64,000 bases of DNA from Gammaproteobacteria bacterium MOLA455 (GCA_000511875.1 AZIN01000001.1:584616-648615); one strand, 5' to 3'; numbered from the stretch's first letter, positions 1-8,985 are shown. The notes: a model not told the origin generated them from the letters alone. A program made the numbers and translations.

Positions 1-98
1 TTTTTTATTTGCCGGATCCTTGTGGGGTTGAGTTTAACGCTCCGGTTCACAAGGAGCAAAGCGACGCAGAACGCACTTTAGGGCGGCCCCGAAGGGGT
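1..98. repeat. Possible divergent, edge-cut copy of the tRNA-associated element
   Basis: The window opens with a T-rich tract like the one that ends the terminator next to tRNA-Lys. Read on the minus strand, the stretch begins with ACCCCTTCGGGGC near position 98 and ends in CAAATAAAAAA at the window edge. Those are the same boundary strings, at similar spacing, as the 99 bp repeats at 9712-9981, but the middle is only weakly alike. It may be a third, diverged member whose terminator hairpin and gene lie outside the window. The remaining bases up to the next gene (99-247) show nothing I recognise. Low confidence. Confidence 0.3.
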
Positions 99-247
99 GA
101 GGCCAGAGGCCGAATCATCCCGCAAGTAATCCGCCGCCACAGACTATAAGATACAATGCGATCTCACTAACTATTAGCCTTTTCTCACATCAGGCAAAAG
201 ACTCACAAGCCGGAGTCAATAATAAAAAAATATTCGAGAACAACATA

Positions 248-1237
248 ATGCGCATCTGGCTCAACAGTAAACGGCGATCGGCCCTTAAGAACTCCACCCA
301 AGACTGGCTAACCGAAGTTTGGATGATTTTCTCCAGCCTGATGAAAATCATGATCCCTGCCCTATTCGTTGTGCGCTGTATCGAATTGCTCGGCTGGGTT
401 GAAGCACTGGGTACAATGATCCAACCACTGATGCTATTAGTCGGCCTGCCAGGCGAAACCGGACTGGTGTGGATGGCCGCCATGATGGGCAATCTCTACA
501 CCGCCATGGTAGTGTTTTATCAGCTAGGCCTGGCAGAGCAGCTCAGCATAGCTCAGGTCAGTGTGATCAGCTCGATGATGCTTATCGCCCACTCTCTGCC
601 AGTAGAGGTAGCCATAGCGAGAGCAATTGGCATAAGTCTTTGGTTTACCCTGTTTCTGCGTATTGGCGGAGCATTTTTATTTGGCTTTATCACCTATCAA
701 GCACAGAGTAAGCTGGCGCTGCTGCAAGTACCTGCACCACAATTATGGCAGCCAGAAACTGCCGACAGCTCCTGGGTAGCCTGGCTCTTAACCCAGGGGC
801 AAACCATCGCTGTGGCCTTAGTCGTTATTGCCGCGCTGACCTTATTTTTGCGTATTCTGCGAGTGCTCGGCGTCGAGCGCCTGATTCACTTTTTATTGGC
901 GCCGGTGTTGCGATTGCTCGGCATAGCCAGGGTGGCGAGCAATATTATAATCGTCGGACTCACTCTGGGACTTTCGTTTGGTGGCGGCCTGCTAATCAGT
1001 GAGGCACGCCAAGGGCACATAGCTGGCAGGGATATCTTTTTGTCGATGGCCTTTTTAGGCCTCTGTCATAGCCTCATCGAAGATACGTTACTGATGATGT
1101 TATTGGGCGCAGATTTCGGCACCATCGTCTTCGCTCGACTGGTTTTTAGTCTGCTGGCAATTTTAGCCCTATCGCGATTATTAGACTGTCTGCCGGCAAA
1201 TAAACGCAGCTGGTTTTATCGACAATCTGCGCCTTAA
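248..1237 (+). CDS. Nucleoside recognition (Gate) domain membrane protein
   Basis: A 329-residue, very hydrophobic inner-membrane protein with about seven to eight predicted membrane segments. The pattern resembles the nucleoside recognition/Gate family (SpmA/SpmB, YjiG/YjiH, FeoB gate domain). Two halves can be seen, each with a Gly-rich segment such as GLTLGLSFGGGLLISEA near residue 240, followed by a conserved-looking CHSLIEDTLLMM stretch that is typical of the family. The ATG start is preceded only by a weak purine run. The transported substrate is unknown, and the family name does not prove nucleoside transport. It stands alone, with the YeeN-type gene about 200 bases downstream on the same strand. 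Confidence 0.7.
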   Translation: MRIWLNSKRRSALKNSTQDWLTEVWMIFSSLMKIMIPALFVVRCIELLGWVEALGTMIQPLMLLVGLPGETGLVWMAAMMGNLYTAMVVFYQLGLAEQLSIAQVSVISSMMLIAHSLPVEVAIARAIGISLWFTLFLRIGGAFLFGFITYQAQSKLALLQVPAPQLWQPETADSSWVAWLLTQGQTIAVALVVIAALTLFLRILRVLGVERLIHFLLAPVLRLLGIARVASNIIIVGLTLGLSFGGGLLISEARQGHIAGRDIFLSMAFLGLCHSLIEDTLLMMLLGADFGTIVFARLVFSLLAILALSRLLDCLPANKRSWFYRQSAP

Positions 1238-1438
1238 CCAGCTGCACCCTATCGACATAAAAAAAACGCCGCAGTATGCCGGCCTCCGAAATCATCAGCC
1301 AACCACTTCCACTAAACTCACCAACTAGACTCGCCAACTAAACATGACAAATCTTGTGCCAGCTGGGGATTTTTGAATGCTCTCAGCATCAGGCTGTTGT
1401 AGAATTACCGGCTTAAACTCGATGGATTGGAAATAGAT

Positions 1439-2158
1439 ATGGGCAGAGCGTACCAAAACCGCAAAGACTCAATGGCAAAGACTTCAGATGCCAAAGCCAA
1501 GGTGTACAGCAAATATGGTCGCGAGATCTATGTCTGCGCCAAGGCCGGCGGTCTCGACCCCACAGGTAATCTTGCGCTGCGTAGCCTCATAGAGCGGGCG
1601 AAAAAGGACCAGGTGCCAACTCATGTAATCGACAAGGCCATCGAAAAAGCTAAGGGCGGCGCTGGCGAAAATTTCGAACTGGCCCGCTATGAAGGCTATG
1701 GTCCGGGCAACTGCATGGTGATTATCGAGTGCTTAACCGACAACCCCAACCGTACCTTCGGCGATGTCCGCCAGTGCTTTACCAAGACTAAAACCAAGAT
1801 TGGCACACAGGGCTCAGTAAGTCATATGTTTGACCATCTGAGCATTCTGATGTTTTCCGGTCAGGATGAAGAGGCTGTTCTGGATGCCCTGCTGATGAGC
1901 GATGTGGACGTTATAGACTTAGAAAATGAAGAGGGTATGTTGACCGTGTTTGCGCCCCACACGGAATCCTTTAAAGCCAAACAAGCCCTTAGTGAAGCCT
2001 TTGGCGAGATCGATTATGAAGTGGACGAGATTCAGTTCATCGCCCAGAACACTGTATCTGTAACTGGCGATGACGTGGAGATGTTTGAGCGCTTTATGTC
2101 TATGCTTAACGACCTCGACGATGTGCAGGATATCTATCACAACGTCGAGCCTAGCTAA
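1439..2158 (+). CDS. YebC/PmpR-family protein, YeeN subtype
   Basis: A 239-residue YebC/TACO1-family protein. The N-terminus ([20 protein letters not shown]) and motifs such as [20 protein letters not shown] and YEGYGPGN match the E. coli YeeN branch rather than the classical YebC encoded next to ruvC. Family members are reported as transcriptional regulators, or as helpers of ribosomes at proline runs; which applies here is unknown. The three usual domains seem complete. An upstream in-frame TTG at 1427 exists, but MGR is the family's normal start. The canonical yebC is absent from the aspS-ruvC interval of this window, so this may be the relevant copy or a paralogue. Confidence 0.85.
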   Translation: MGRAYQNRKDSMAKTSDAKAKVYSKYGREIYVCAKAGGLDPTGNLALRSLIERAKKDQVPTHVIDKAIEKAKGGAGENFELARYEGYGPGNCMVIIECLTDNPNRTFGDVRQCFTKTKTKIGTQGSVSHMFDHLSILMFSGQDEEAVLDALLMSDVDVIDLENEEGMLTVFAPHTESFKAKQALSEAFGEIDYEVDEIQFIAQNTVSVTGDDVEMFERFMSMLNDLDDVQDIYHNVEPS

Positions 2159-2175
2159 TCCATTTTTTTAAAACC

Positions 2176-2198
2176 CTCGCCGCCTTTCCCGCGGCGAG
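2176..2198 (-). terminator. Rho-independent terminator after the carboxyltransferase gene
   Basis: A perfect 8 bp GC-rich stem (CTCGCCGC/GCGGCGAG) with a 7-base loop. On the minus strand it is followed by GGTTTT, which fits termination of the biotinyl-carboxyltransferase gene. It may also stop transcripts from the converging YeeN-type gene. Confidence 0.7.
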
Positions 2199-2223
2199 TG
2201 AACAGGCTAAGTGAGCACCTCAG

Positions 2224-4011
2224 TTAGCCACAAAGTCCAAGCGCTCTGACAATCGCCGCACGGGTATCAGCCGGGTCGATCACGGCATCAATCTCCAAAT
2301 GAGCGGCCGCTTCAGTGGCTTTGCCCTTCTGATACATATTATCGACTAACTTATTGAACAACGCTTGCCGAGCAGCCGCATCAGTCTCTGCTGCCAACTC
2401 CTTTTTAAAGCCCAAGCGCACTGCCCCCTCAAGCCCCATAGCGCCAAATTCACCGGCGGGCCATGCAGCGCTGTAGCGCGGATGATGAAAGCTGCCACCA
2501 GCCATTGCCATGGCGCCCAAGCCATAGCCTTTACGTAAGAAAATGGTTACCAGTGGCACGCTGATTTTGGCGCCGGCGATAAACAGCTTGGTCATGCGCC
2601 GCACAGCTGCCTGCTCTTCACTGGCGGGGCCGACCATAAAGCCTGGCGTGTCGCAGAGTGACAGCAGCGGGATCGAAAATTGATCACAGAGACTGATAAA
2701 ACCTGCGGCCTTATCTGCGGCCTCCGCATCAATAGCACCGCCCAATACACGGCAGTCATTGGCGATTAGGCCCATGGCCACACCTTCAATGCGAATAAAG
2801 CCGGTGACAATGCCAGGGCCGTAGAGCTGAGATAATTCAGTAAAGCTATCAGTGTCCACAAGGCCCTCAATAATAGAGCGTATATCGTAAACAAAGCGCC
2901 GATCCAGTGGCATCATTTTGCGCAGTTCAGCTTGATCGGCGCAGTCCCAGGATTGCTTATTCCCTTGAAAATAGCTCAGGCATTGCTGCGCCAGTTGCGT
3001 GGCGTGAGACTCATTATCCGCTACCAAATCAACGACACCATTATCGCTTTGAATATCAATTGGCCCAATCTCTGTGGCCGCAAAACTACCCAGACCGCCG
3101 CCTTCAATCATTGCTGGGCCAGCCATGCCGATCCATGAGGTTTTTGTGGCAATACGGATATCAGCACAGCCAAATAGTGCGGCATTACCGGCAAAGCAGT
3201 AACCATTGTTCACCGCAATTAACGGCACTTGGCCACTGAGGCTTGCCCAACGAGCAAAGGTCGGAACATCGAGGCCGGCGATCTGAGTTTTCACATCAGT
3301 ATCACCAGGACGACCACCGCCGCCCTCGGTGTACATCACGACGGGAAGGTTGGCCTTGCCAGCCTGGTCCAGTATGCGATCAATTTTTTTGTGATGAAAA
3401 TACCCCTGAGTTCCAGCGAGTACCGAGTAATCGTTAACGATCACCGCCACCTGACTGGCCTGAACGCCAAACTCAGCACTGTTGATAGTTGCAAGCCCGG
3501 TTATCACCGCATCCCCGGGCGTTTCAACTCTTAATGACTCCGGGTCTTTGCGCTCGCGCTGAGCAGCAACGGCAAGCTGACCGTATTCGATAAACGAGTT
3601 CCGATCACAGAGATCGATGAGATTTTCTCGGGCACTGCGATAACCCTTTTTATGTCGACGTTGCAGCGCGTCGGGCCGCATAGCATCAGATGAATAGGCC
3701 AGTTGAGCCTGTAACTCTTCAACTAAGTTGCCAGAGCCTAGCTGCTCTGGAATCAATTGCTCAGTAGCCTCAGAAATGGCACTGGCAGCCTCAATTTCAA
3801 ATAGTAACTGACCCGCCTGGATGGTATCGCCAGCTGCGATCAGAATAGCTGAAATCACTGAGTCTTCAGGTGCGGTGATCAGGGTCTGCATCTTCATGGA
3901 TTCGAGGTTGGCCAGCGGTTGGCCTTTGGCTACTTGATCTCCGAGTTTAACGTCGACGCTAACCACCGCTGCCGCCAGTGGAGAAGTAATCTGCAAGGCT
4001 GGGCTGTGCAC
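2224..4011 (-). CDS. Biotinyl domain-carboxyltransferase fusion (acyl-CoA carboxylase)
   Basis: A 595-residue protein. Residues 1-75 form a biotinyl/lipoyl attachment domain with the canonical ESMKM motif (biotinylated Lys about residue 40). Residues about 110-595 form the two-part carboxyltransferase domain of acetyl/propionyl/methylcrotonyl-CoA carboxylases, with Gly-rich oxyanion regions such as MAGPAMIEGGGLG and KGYGLGAMAMAGG. It should transfer CO2 from carboxybiotin to an acyl-CoA; the substrate cannot be read from sequence. The biotin carboxylase that must load the biotin is not encoded nearby, so it must act in trans. The start is GTG, preceded by AAAAGGA and an upstream in-frame stop about 30 bases away, so the gene is not a truncated longer fusion. 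Confidence 0.8.
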   Translation of the reverse strand: MHSPALQITSPLAAAVVSVDVKLGDQVAKGQPLANLESMKMQTLITAPEDSVISAILIAAGDTIQAGQLLFEIEAASAISEATEQLIPEQLGSGNLVEELQAQLAYSSDAMRPDALQRRHKKGYRSARENLIDLCDRNSFIEYGQLAVAAQRERKDPESLRVETPGDAVITGLATINSAEFGVQASQVAVIVNDYSVLAGTQGYFHHKKIDRILDQAGKANLPVVMYTEGGGGRPGDTDVKTQIAGLDVPTFARWASLSGQVPLIAVNNGYCFAGNAALFGCADIRIATKTSWIGMAGPAMIEGGGLGSFAATEIGPIDIQSDNGVVDLVADNESHATQLAQQCLSYFQGNKQSWDCADQAELRKMMPLDRRFVYDIRSIIEGLVDTDSFTELSQLYGPGIVTGFIRIEGVAMGLIANDCRVLGGAIDAEAADKAAGFISLCDQFSIPLLSLCDTPGFMVGPASEEQAAVRRMTKLFIAGAKISVPLVTIFLRKGYGLGAMAMAGGSFHHPRYSAAWPAGEFGAMGLEGAVRLGFKKELAAETDAAARQALFNKLVDNMYQKGKATEAAAHLEIDAVIDPADTRAAIVRALGLCG

Positions 4012-4417
4012 AGTGTTGAATATCCTTTTATTAGTGCGCTAAGGCACTTTTATTATTATTTATTGCAGCCTTTACAAGATGCAACAATGGAATCAGAGAG
4101 CTTTAAACCGCGTTCAAGTGTAAGTGAGGCAGCGCAACAATCGCAACTTTATCCTTGGGCTGGAGTGCAAAGTGCACTGAGTCGTTAATAAATGAATTAT
4201 CATTTGCAGCTAACGTTTACAGTACAGCTGTTCTATAATTTTCAGGTCCCGACATGAATTTTTATTCAGCCCAACTTGATACAGTTTTGTCTGCTAACAG
4301 CGCCACTCAGTCACCCTCTTGTCATCTTTGATAGGGAGACTAGCACTGGATACTAGTGCAAGGTAATGGTCCCGAGAACACGCAATCTATAAAGAAACCC
4401 ATCAAAAGGAGCAATAC
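4012..4417. other. Intergenic region between divergent carboxyltransferase and usp genes
   Basis: About 400 bases between two divergently transcribed genes, so it should contain both promoters. A TATAAT string near 4231 is a possible -10 box for the stress protein, but I see no well-spaced -35. GGAG sits about 8 bases before the stress-protein ATG. A 33-codon open frame starting near 4087 has no other support. No RNA gene or repeat was recognised. Confidence 0.4.
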
Positions 4418-5251
4418 ATGAAGTCAGACCAAGAAAGAGTCTTTGTCGTCGTCGACCCTACCGCCAGCGAGCACATAGCCTTGCAACGCGCCATTATTAC
4501 GGCAGGTTTCCGCACCACTGCTCCTACACTCTATGTATTTATTGCTGTAGATAGCGAGAGCATCGACACTAGAGCCACCAATGACGCTCTGTTTAAAAAC
4601 AGCCAGTGGTTTGAAGATGAGATCCATGCGCCGCTAAAGAGAGAAGGACTGGATTATCAGATCGAAATTTCTTGGTCCAGTGAATGGCAGCGCTCGATTC
4701 TTAAATCCGCCAACCGTTTTGGCGCCGATATGATCTTGCTGCCGATTCAAAAAAAGAAGAAACACACGCTGCGCCTGACCTTTACCGAGTCGAAGTGGAA
4801 AGTCCTCAAAAAAGCCACCTGCCCAGTTATTCTGGTGCGCCCAGGCGCTGCAGCCCAGCGCAAAGTCATTTTGGCCGCGGTTAATTTTCAAGGTATTGCC
4901 GACCAGCAGAGGCTCTTGAATGCCAATATTCTCACTCGCGGAAAATGGCTTGCAGAGCACTATGGGGCTGAGCTACATGTGGTCAATGCCTGGAAAGATT
5001 CGATGAATTATCCCGACCGCGGCAACTTAGCCAAAGAGACTGGTCTGCCGTCAAAAAATATTCATGTGGTGCCTGGTTATACAGATGAAGCCGTCGCCAA
5101 GACCGCCAACGAGATTAATGCGGATCTAGTGATTATGGGTACCTTGGGACAGACTGGCCAGACAGACTCACGCAGAGGCAATACGGCTGAGCGGGTTATT
5201 TCAGGACTAGATGTGGATGTGGTTGTGGTCAATACCGAGTACCAGAGCTAA
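4418..5251 (+). CDS. Tandem universal stress protein (UspE-like)
   Basis: A 277-residue cytoplasmic protein made of two Usp domains (about residues 1-140 and 145-277), like E. coli UspE. The second domain ends in VIMGTLGQTGQ...GNTAERVISG, which resembles the ATP-binding G-2X-G-9X-G(S/T) signature. The first domain lacks a clear copy and has a Lys-rich stretch (IQKKKKHTLRL) in that place. UspE-type proteins respond to growth arrest and stress, but their biochemical role is not settled. A strong AAAAGGAG ribosome site precedes the ATG. It is monocistronic, with a hairpin downstream. Confidence 0.85.
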   Translation: MKSDQERVFVVVDPTASEHIALQRAIITAGFRTTAPTLYVFIAVDSESIDTRATNDALFKNSQWFEDEIHAPLKREGLDYQIEISWSSEWQRSILKSANRFGADMILLPIQKKKKHTLRLTFTESKWKVLKKATCPVILVRPGAAAQRKVILAAVNFQGIADQQRLLNANILTRGKWLAEHYGAELHVVNAWKDSMNYPDRGNLAKETGLPSKNIHVVPGYTDEAVAKTANEINADLVIMGTLGQTGQTDSRRGNTAERVISGLDVDVVVVNTEYQS

Positions 5252-5299
5252 GCCCTAGTGGCCAAATACTAACTCGTTAACAACCGATAATAAATCAAA

Positions 5300-5327
5300 G
5301 CCGTCAGCCTGTTTCAGGACTGGCGGC
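5300..5327 (+). terminator. Hairpin after the universal stress gene
   Basis: A 12 bp stem with one bulged A (GCCGTCAG-CCTG / CAGG-A-CTGGCGGC) and a TTT loop, about 50 bases after the usp stop codon. Only a short TTAAAT follows, so it may be a weak terminator or a bidirectional element. Confidence 0.45.
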
Positions 5328-5454
5328 TTAAATCAGCTACACCTGACGCGCTCGCGGATCAATAGCGATGACGGCAGCGGGCGCCAGCAGCTACAAGCCT
5401 TAAGTCTATTTAAAATACCTCTATCAGGTGTTAGTTGTAGTGAGAAGTAAGCCC

Positions 5455-5715
5455 CTACAGCAGGAAAATTAGGGCCCATAGCGCCAACCCAGAGACCAGC
5501 CCCAGGAGAAATCCAGCAATAAAACTGCCCCTTTTCAAAGCCCCCAAGGCACGCCCAACAATGGAGCCCGGCAATCTAGAGGTGGCGGCCGCCATATCAT
5601 CCGAACGGCTCTGAGCGGCAAAGGTCTCCTCAAGACGGCTGATTTCATCATCGGCCCAAGACTCGAGATTTTTCAATGACGCTCGAGTTTTATCCGTGCA
5701 GCGTTGCTCAGACAT
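5455..5715 (-). CDS. Small membrane protein coupled to an ECF sigma factor
   Basis: An 86-residue protein with a charged N-terminal half (about residues 1-45) and a single C-terminal membrane helix (about 64-86, GFLLGLVSGLALWALIFLL). Its ATG overlaps the sigma-factor stop by 8 bases, so the two are translationally coupled. The context suggests a membrane-bound regulator of that sigma factor, but there is no zinc-binding HxxxCxxC anti-sigma motif and no family match I recognise. The function is therefore unknown and the anti-sigma idea is inference. Confidence 0.65.
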   Translation of the reverse strand: MSEQRCTDKTRASLKNLESWADDEISRLEETFAAQSRSDDMAAATSRLPGSIVGRALGALKRGSFIAGFLLGLVSGLALWALIFLL

Positions 5716-6244
5716 CCATTAAGACAAATTCAGTTAGGGCCTTTTCTGTCTGTCCCTTGGCGCAATCGATATGGGTTGCGATAAGAGCCTCAGAAGCATC
5801 CAGCTGCCGGGCTATTTCACCTGCGGGCAAGCGTTTAAATTCATGGAGCAGATAGATATAGCGGGTCTTTTCCGGCAACTGGGCAATACTCTCTTTTAAT
5901 GTTTCACGCTTGAGTTCATCGAGAAGCACGCGGTAGGCACAGCTATCCAGCGTTGACAGTCGCGCCGACTCTTCTTTGTGCCCATAGTACTGACTATCCA
6001 TCTTGCGCTTGCGCAACACATTTAACGCCAGCCTCACGGCCATGCTAAACAGATAGTGGCGCAGATCGCCAACATCCTGATTATGCTTGATACGCAGCAG
6101 CTTGAGATAGGCATCCTGAGCCAGCGCCTCGGCGCCCTCTTTATCACCCAGCTTGCGCACTAGTAGGCGACGCAACTCATTGGAAGTGTCTTTGTAGAGC
6201 TGATCAATTTCGGTCTGGGTAATCCCAGCACCTGCAGCGGTCAT
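5708..6244 (-). CDS. ECF-type RNA polymerase sigma factor
   Basis: A 178-residue ECF (group IV) sigma factor. Region 2 covers about residues 18-85 (core motif AEALAQDAYLKLLRI), and region 4 covers about 125-172 with a helix-turn-helix (LPAGEIARQLDASEALIATH). The start is taken as the internal ATG at 6244, which has GAGGA upstream and gives a normal ECF length. A longer in-frame version starting at 6394 would add 50 non-homologous residues. The target promoters are unknown. It may be controlled by the small membrane protein whose gene overlaps its end. Confidence 0.82.
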   Translation of the reverse strand: MTAAGAGITQTEIDQLYKDTSNELRRLLVRKLGDKEGAEALAQDAYLKLLRIKHNQDVGDLRHYLFSMAVRLALNVLRKRKMDSQYYGHKEESARLSTLDSCAYRVLLDELKRETLKESIAQLPEKTRYIYLLHEFKRLPAGEIARQLDASEALIATHIDCAKGQTEKALTEFVLMDV

Positions 6245-6622
6245 ATTCAAAATAAGTTCCTCTATTTCGAGCCTGTCCCGATCCAGCAGAATCTGGCTAT
6301 CTGCTACCGGATCAAACTGCTCTCTGTGTTGCTGATTACGACTCACCTTGTCACCTATACATCCGTTTTCTAACCTAATTCCTGAGGCTAGCATTTACCC
6401 AATAATCCCTATTATGGTTTTCCCTTATTCGTCAGCTAGTGCGCAACGTACTAACGGGCATACCCTATAAGACTCCCAAACAGGCTTATTCCCCACCTTT
6501 ATTGAGAAATTTTTTGTTGACCATGTGGGTTGCAATCACAGTTGAAAGCGCTTGGGTAGGATCATATCTGGTCTACTATAAAGCCAAACTAACCTCAGAT
6601 ATCAGATTACAGGGAGATCGTT

Positions 6623-7861
6623 GTGCCCAACTCAAGCAATCAACTCAGACGTTCGTTAACCTTGCCTATGCTGATTCTCTACGGCTTGGGCACAACCATT
6701 GGCGGCGGCATCTACGCCCTAGTGGGTAAGGTTGCGGCTCGGGCCGGCATGCTCGCGCCGCTGTCCTTTGTCGCCGCAGCACTGCTCTCAGCCTTCACTG
6801 CCCTGGCCTTCGCAGAGCTGTCGAGCCGCTATCCCAAGAGCGCTGGCGAAGCGGTCTATGTGCAACAGGCCTTTAACAAAAAGAGTCTGACAGTCATTAT
6901 TGGAATTCTTGTGGTGTTCAATGGCTGTATTTCAGCCGCTGCACTGGCCAATGGCTTTGTTGGCTATCTTCAAGTATTTGTGCCGGTCCCAGACTGGATC
7001 GCCATTATCACGGTTACCGCAGCCCTTGGACTGCTGGCGATTTGGGGCATTGGCCAGTCAGTCATAACCGCAGCAGTGATCACAGTAATTGAAATAGCCG
7101 GTTTGATATTGATCGTTTGGGTAACGCGCAGTGACCTAGCCACCTTTCCTCTTCGCCTTAATGAATTCAATCCGGGACTCAACAGCACAATGTGGCTGGG
7201 AATTCTCAGTGGGTCCTTTCTCGCCTTTTATGCCTTTATCGGCTTTGAGGATATGGTGAATGTTGCTGAGGAGGTTGTCGACGTGGAGAGAAATTTGCCT
7301 CGAGCGATCATTGTCACTCTGGCGCTAACCACATTGATTTACTGTTTGGTGACACTCGCCGCGGTGTTGAGTGTGCCCCCCGAACAGCTCGGCCACCAGA
7401 GCGCACCGCTGACCTATATCTATGCCTCTAAAACCGGGTCCGATGCAATGTTGATTAGCCTGATCAGTCTTTTAGCCATTGTTAATGGTGGTCTGATACA
7501 GATGATTATGGCCTCGCGGGTTTTGTATGGCATGAGCCGTCAGTCCCTAATTCCCGCTCAATTAAACTTTATGGCGGATATCAATCCACACACCCAAACG
7601 CCGATCAAAGCCACGCTTTTGGTTATGTTGTTGGTGTCGGTTTTGGCCCTGAGTTACGCCATTGAAAGCCTTGCCGAAACCACTTCGCTAATGATTTTGA
7701 TCATAGCAGTGCTCGTCAATACGGCGCTGGTTCGGATCAAATTGAAGGCGGGAGCACGGTCAGAGACAAAGGGCATTCGGGTGCCAATAGCTGTGCCCAT
7801 TATTGGACTAATAATCAGCTTTGGCTTTGCCGTAATGATTGCATTTGATCTGATGAAGTAA
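6623..7861 (+). CDS. APC-family amino acid permease
   Basis: A 412-residue inner-membrane transporter with about 11-12 helices. The first helix carries the glycine-rich GLGTTIGGGIYALVG motif that binds the amino-acid backbone in APC-superfamily carriers. The next stretch, FAELSSRYPKSAGEAVYV, is also typical of APC members. It probably imports or exchanges an amino acid or amine; the substrate is unknown. The start is GTG with AGGGAG six bases upstream. It is divergent from the ECF sigma factor gene, so the region 6245-6622 probably holds both promoters. Confidence 0.8.
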   Translation: MPNSSNQLRRSLTLPMLILYGLGTTIGGGIYALVGKVAARAGMLAPLSFVAAALLSAFTALAFAELSSRYPKSAGEAVYVQQAFNKKSLTVIIGILVVFNGCISAAALANGFVGYLQVFVPVPDWIAIITVTAALGLLAIWGIGQSVITAAVITVIEIAGLILIVWVTRSDLATFPLRLNEFNPGLNSTMWLGILSGSFLAFYAFIGFEDMVNVAEEVVDVERNLPRAIIVTLALTTLIYCLVTLAAVLSVPPEQLGHQSAPLTYIYASKTGSDAMLISLISLLAIVNGGLIQMIMASRVLYGMSRQSLIPAQLNFMADINPHTQTPIKATLLVMLLVSVLALSYAIESLAETTSLMILIIAVLVNTALVRIKLKAGARSETKGIRVPIAVPIIGLIISFGFAVMIAFDLMK

Positions 7862-7916
7862 ATTACATTATTGCAGTTATTCTATAAGTTAAATTCAAGT
7901 TTATTGCCCTACTGTT

Positions 7917-8693
7917 TTACCAATTATCGCGCAGCGAGCGCAGCTTAATAAACACCTCTTTATCGGTTGCATTCACAGCCTTCAAACCCTCGCGAATCTG
8001 TGCATTGGACAACCGAAAGAAGCTATTAAATTCCCGCTCATCACCTATGCAGGTAACCACAGGCGTCACCCTAGGATCAGCAGCCATAACTCGAGGCAGC
8101 CAGGCCTGAGCTTGCTGATTGTCCGGTTCGACACTGAGGGTAAAGCGCAAATTATTCTCCAGATAGTCGTGGCCGGGATAGACCAGCACATTATTATCGA
8201 GACTGTGAAATTGCTCAGAAATAGTCTGATATAGCGAATCAACATCGCCACCGCGGCAGTGCCCCACCCCAGCATTAAATAATGTGTCACCAGTAAATAC
8301 GGCCGCCGCAGTGCCCTGATCAAGCAGCAGAAAACACAGGTGAGCGTAGGTATGGCCCGGCGTATCCAATACCCGCAACTGAGCGCCAGAATCTAGGTCA
8401 ATCAGCTCGCCAGCAGTCAGCATACGACTCAAGCCGGGAACCTTCCCCTGACCATTACTGTGCGCCCAAACCTCGCAGCCGTGTTCGGCCACCAGCTCAG
8501 GATTCCCTTGAATATGGTCCCAGTGTTCGTGGGTGTTGATAATCGCCTTAAGCCGCAGTTGCTTGTTCCGCAACAGGCTGTTGACCACAGCCGCATCCCA
8601 GGGATCGATTACCAGCGCAGAGCCATCGTCCAACTCGATTAGATAGGTAAAGTTGCGAAGTTCGCTTTCGGTATAGACCTGATGGATTTTCAT
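7917..8693 (-). CDS. gloB: Hydroxyacylglutathione hydrolase (glyoxalase II)
   Basis: A 258-residue metallo-beta-lactamase-fold enzyme that hydrolyses S-D-lactoylglutathione to D-lactate and glutathione, the last step of methylglyoxal detoxification. The metal motif THEHWDH lies at residues 54-60, with further metal ligands in DTPGHT, FTGDTLF and YPGHDY. The C-terminal glyoxalase II domain is present (residues about 165-258, ending near VFIKLRSLRDNW). The start at 8693 is chosen because AGAGG lies six bases upstream; the longer reading from 8735 has no such site. No glyoxalase I gene is adjacent. Confidence 0.88.
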   Translation of the reverse strand: MKIHQVYTESELRNFTYLIELDDGSALVIDPWDAAVVNSLLRNKQLRLKAIINTHEHWDHIQGNPELVAEHGCEVWAHSNGQGKVPGLSRMLTAGELIDLDSGAQLRVLDTPGHTYAHLCFLLLDQGTAAAVFTGDTLFNAGVGHCRGGDVDSLYQTISEQFHSLDNNVLVYPGHDYLENNLRFTLSVEPDNQQAQAWLPRVMAADPRVTPVVTCIGDEREFNSFFRLSNAQIREGLKAVNATDKEVFIKLRSLRDNW

Positions 8694-8821
8694 AGCCGCC
8701 TCTTGGGAGTGATTTACTCTTTGCAGCAAGGACAATAGCGACTTGTAGTGGTGAAATCTAGAGTCAGTTGAGTTTTAGGCCAACCAGTTACCCCGTATAA
8801 TTCTGAACTCATACAAATTGT

Positions 8822-8881
8822 CCTGAGCGCAGCCGAAAGATCTCAGCTAGCCGGCAAACAGACCCTCTGGCTGCGCTCAGG
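8822..8881. repeat. REP-like inverted repeat
   Basis: A perfect 13 bp inverted repeat (CCTGAGCGCAGCC at 8822-8834, GGCTGCGCTCAGG at 8869-8881) with a 34 bp centre. Its arms resemble the GAGCGCAGC-type palindromes common between genes in many bacteria. Related strings appear near 31534 and 42956 in this window. Confidence 0.65.
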
Positions 8882-8898
8882 GAGACAGTGAAGACCGT

Positions 8899-8938
8899 GG
8901 TAGTGAAGTTGGTAGTAGTGAAGTTGGTAGTAGTGAAG
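8899..8938. repeat. 15 bp tandem repeat
   Basis: The unit TAGTGAAGTTGGTAG is repeated about 2.5 times without mismatch. It lies right after the REP-like inverted repeat and downstream of the acyl carrier protein gene. The 15 bp period is a multiple of three, but no plausible coding frame runs through it. Confidence 0.7.
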
Positions 8939-8985
8939 CGGCATCAGATAGATCCTCATCAGACAACGTTTCACTTGGCAGATTG

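Noticed and set aside
4087-4188. 33-codon frame in the usp upstream region
   Set aside because: No ribosome site and no similarity; chance frame in a promoter region.
6439-6729. 96-codon frame upstream of and overlapping the APC permease
   Set aside because: It overlaps the permease start in another frame and has no recognisable features.
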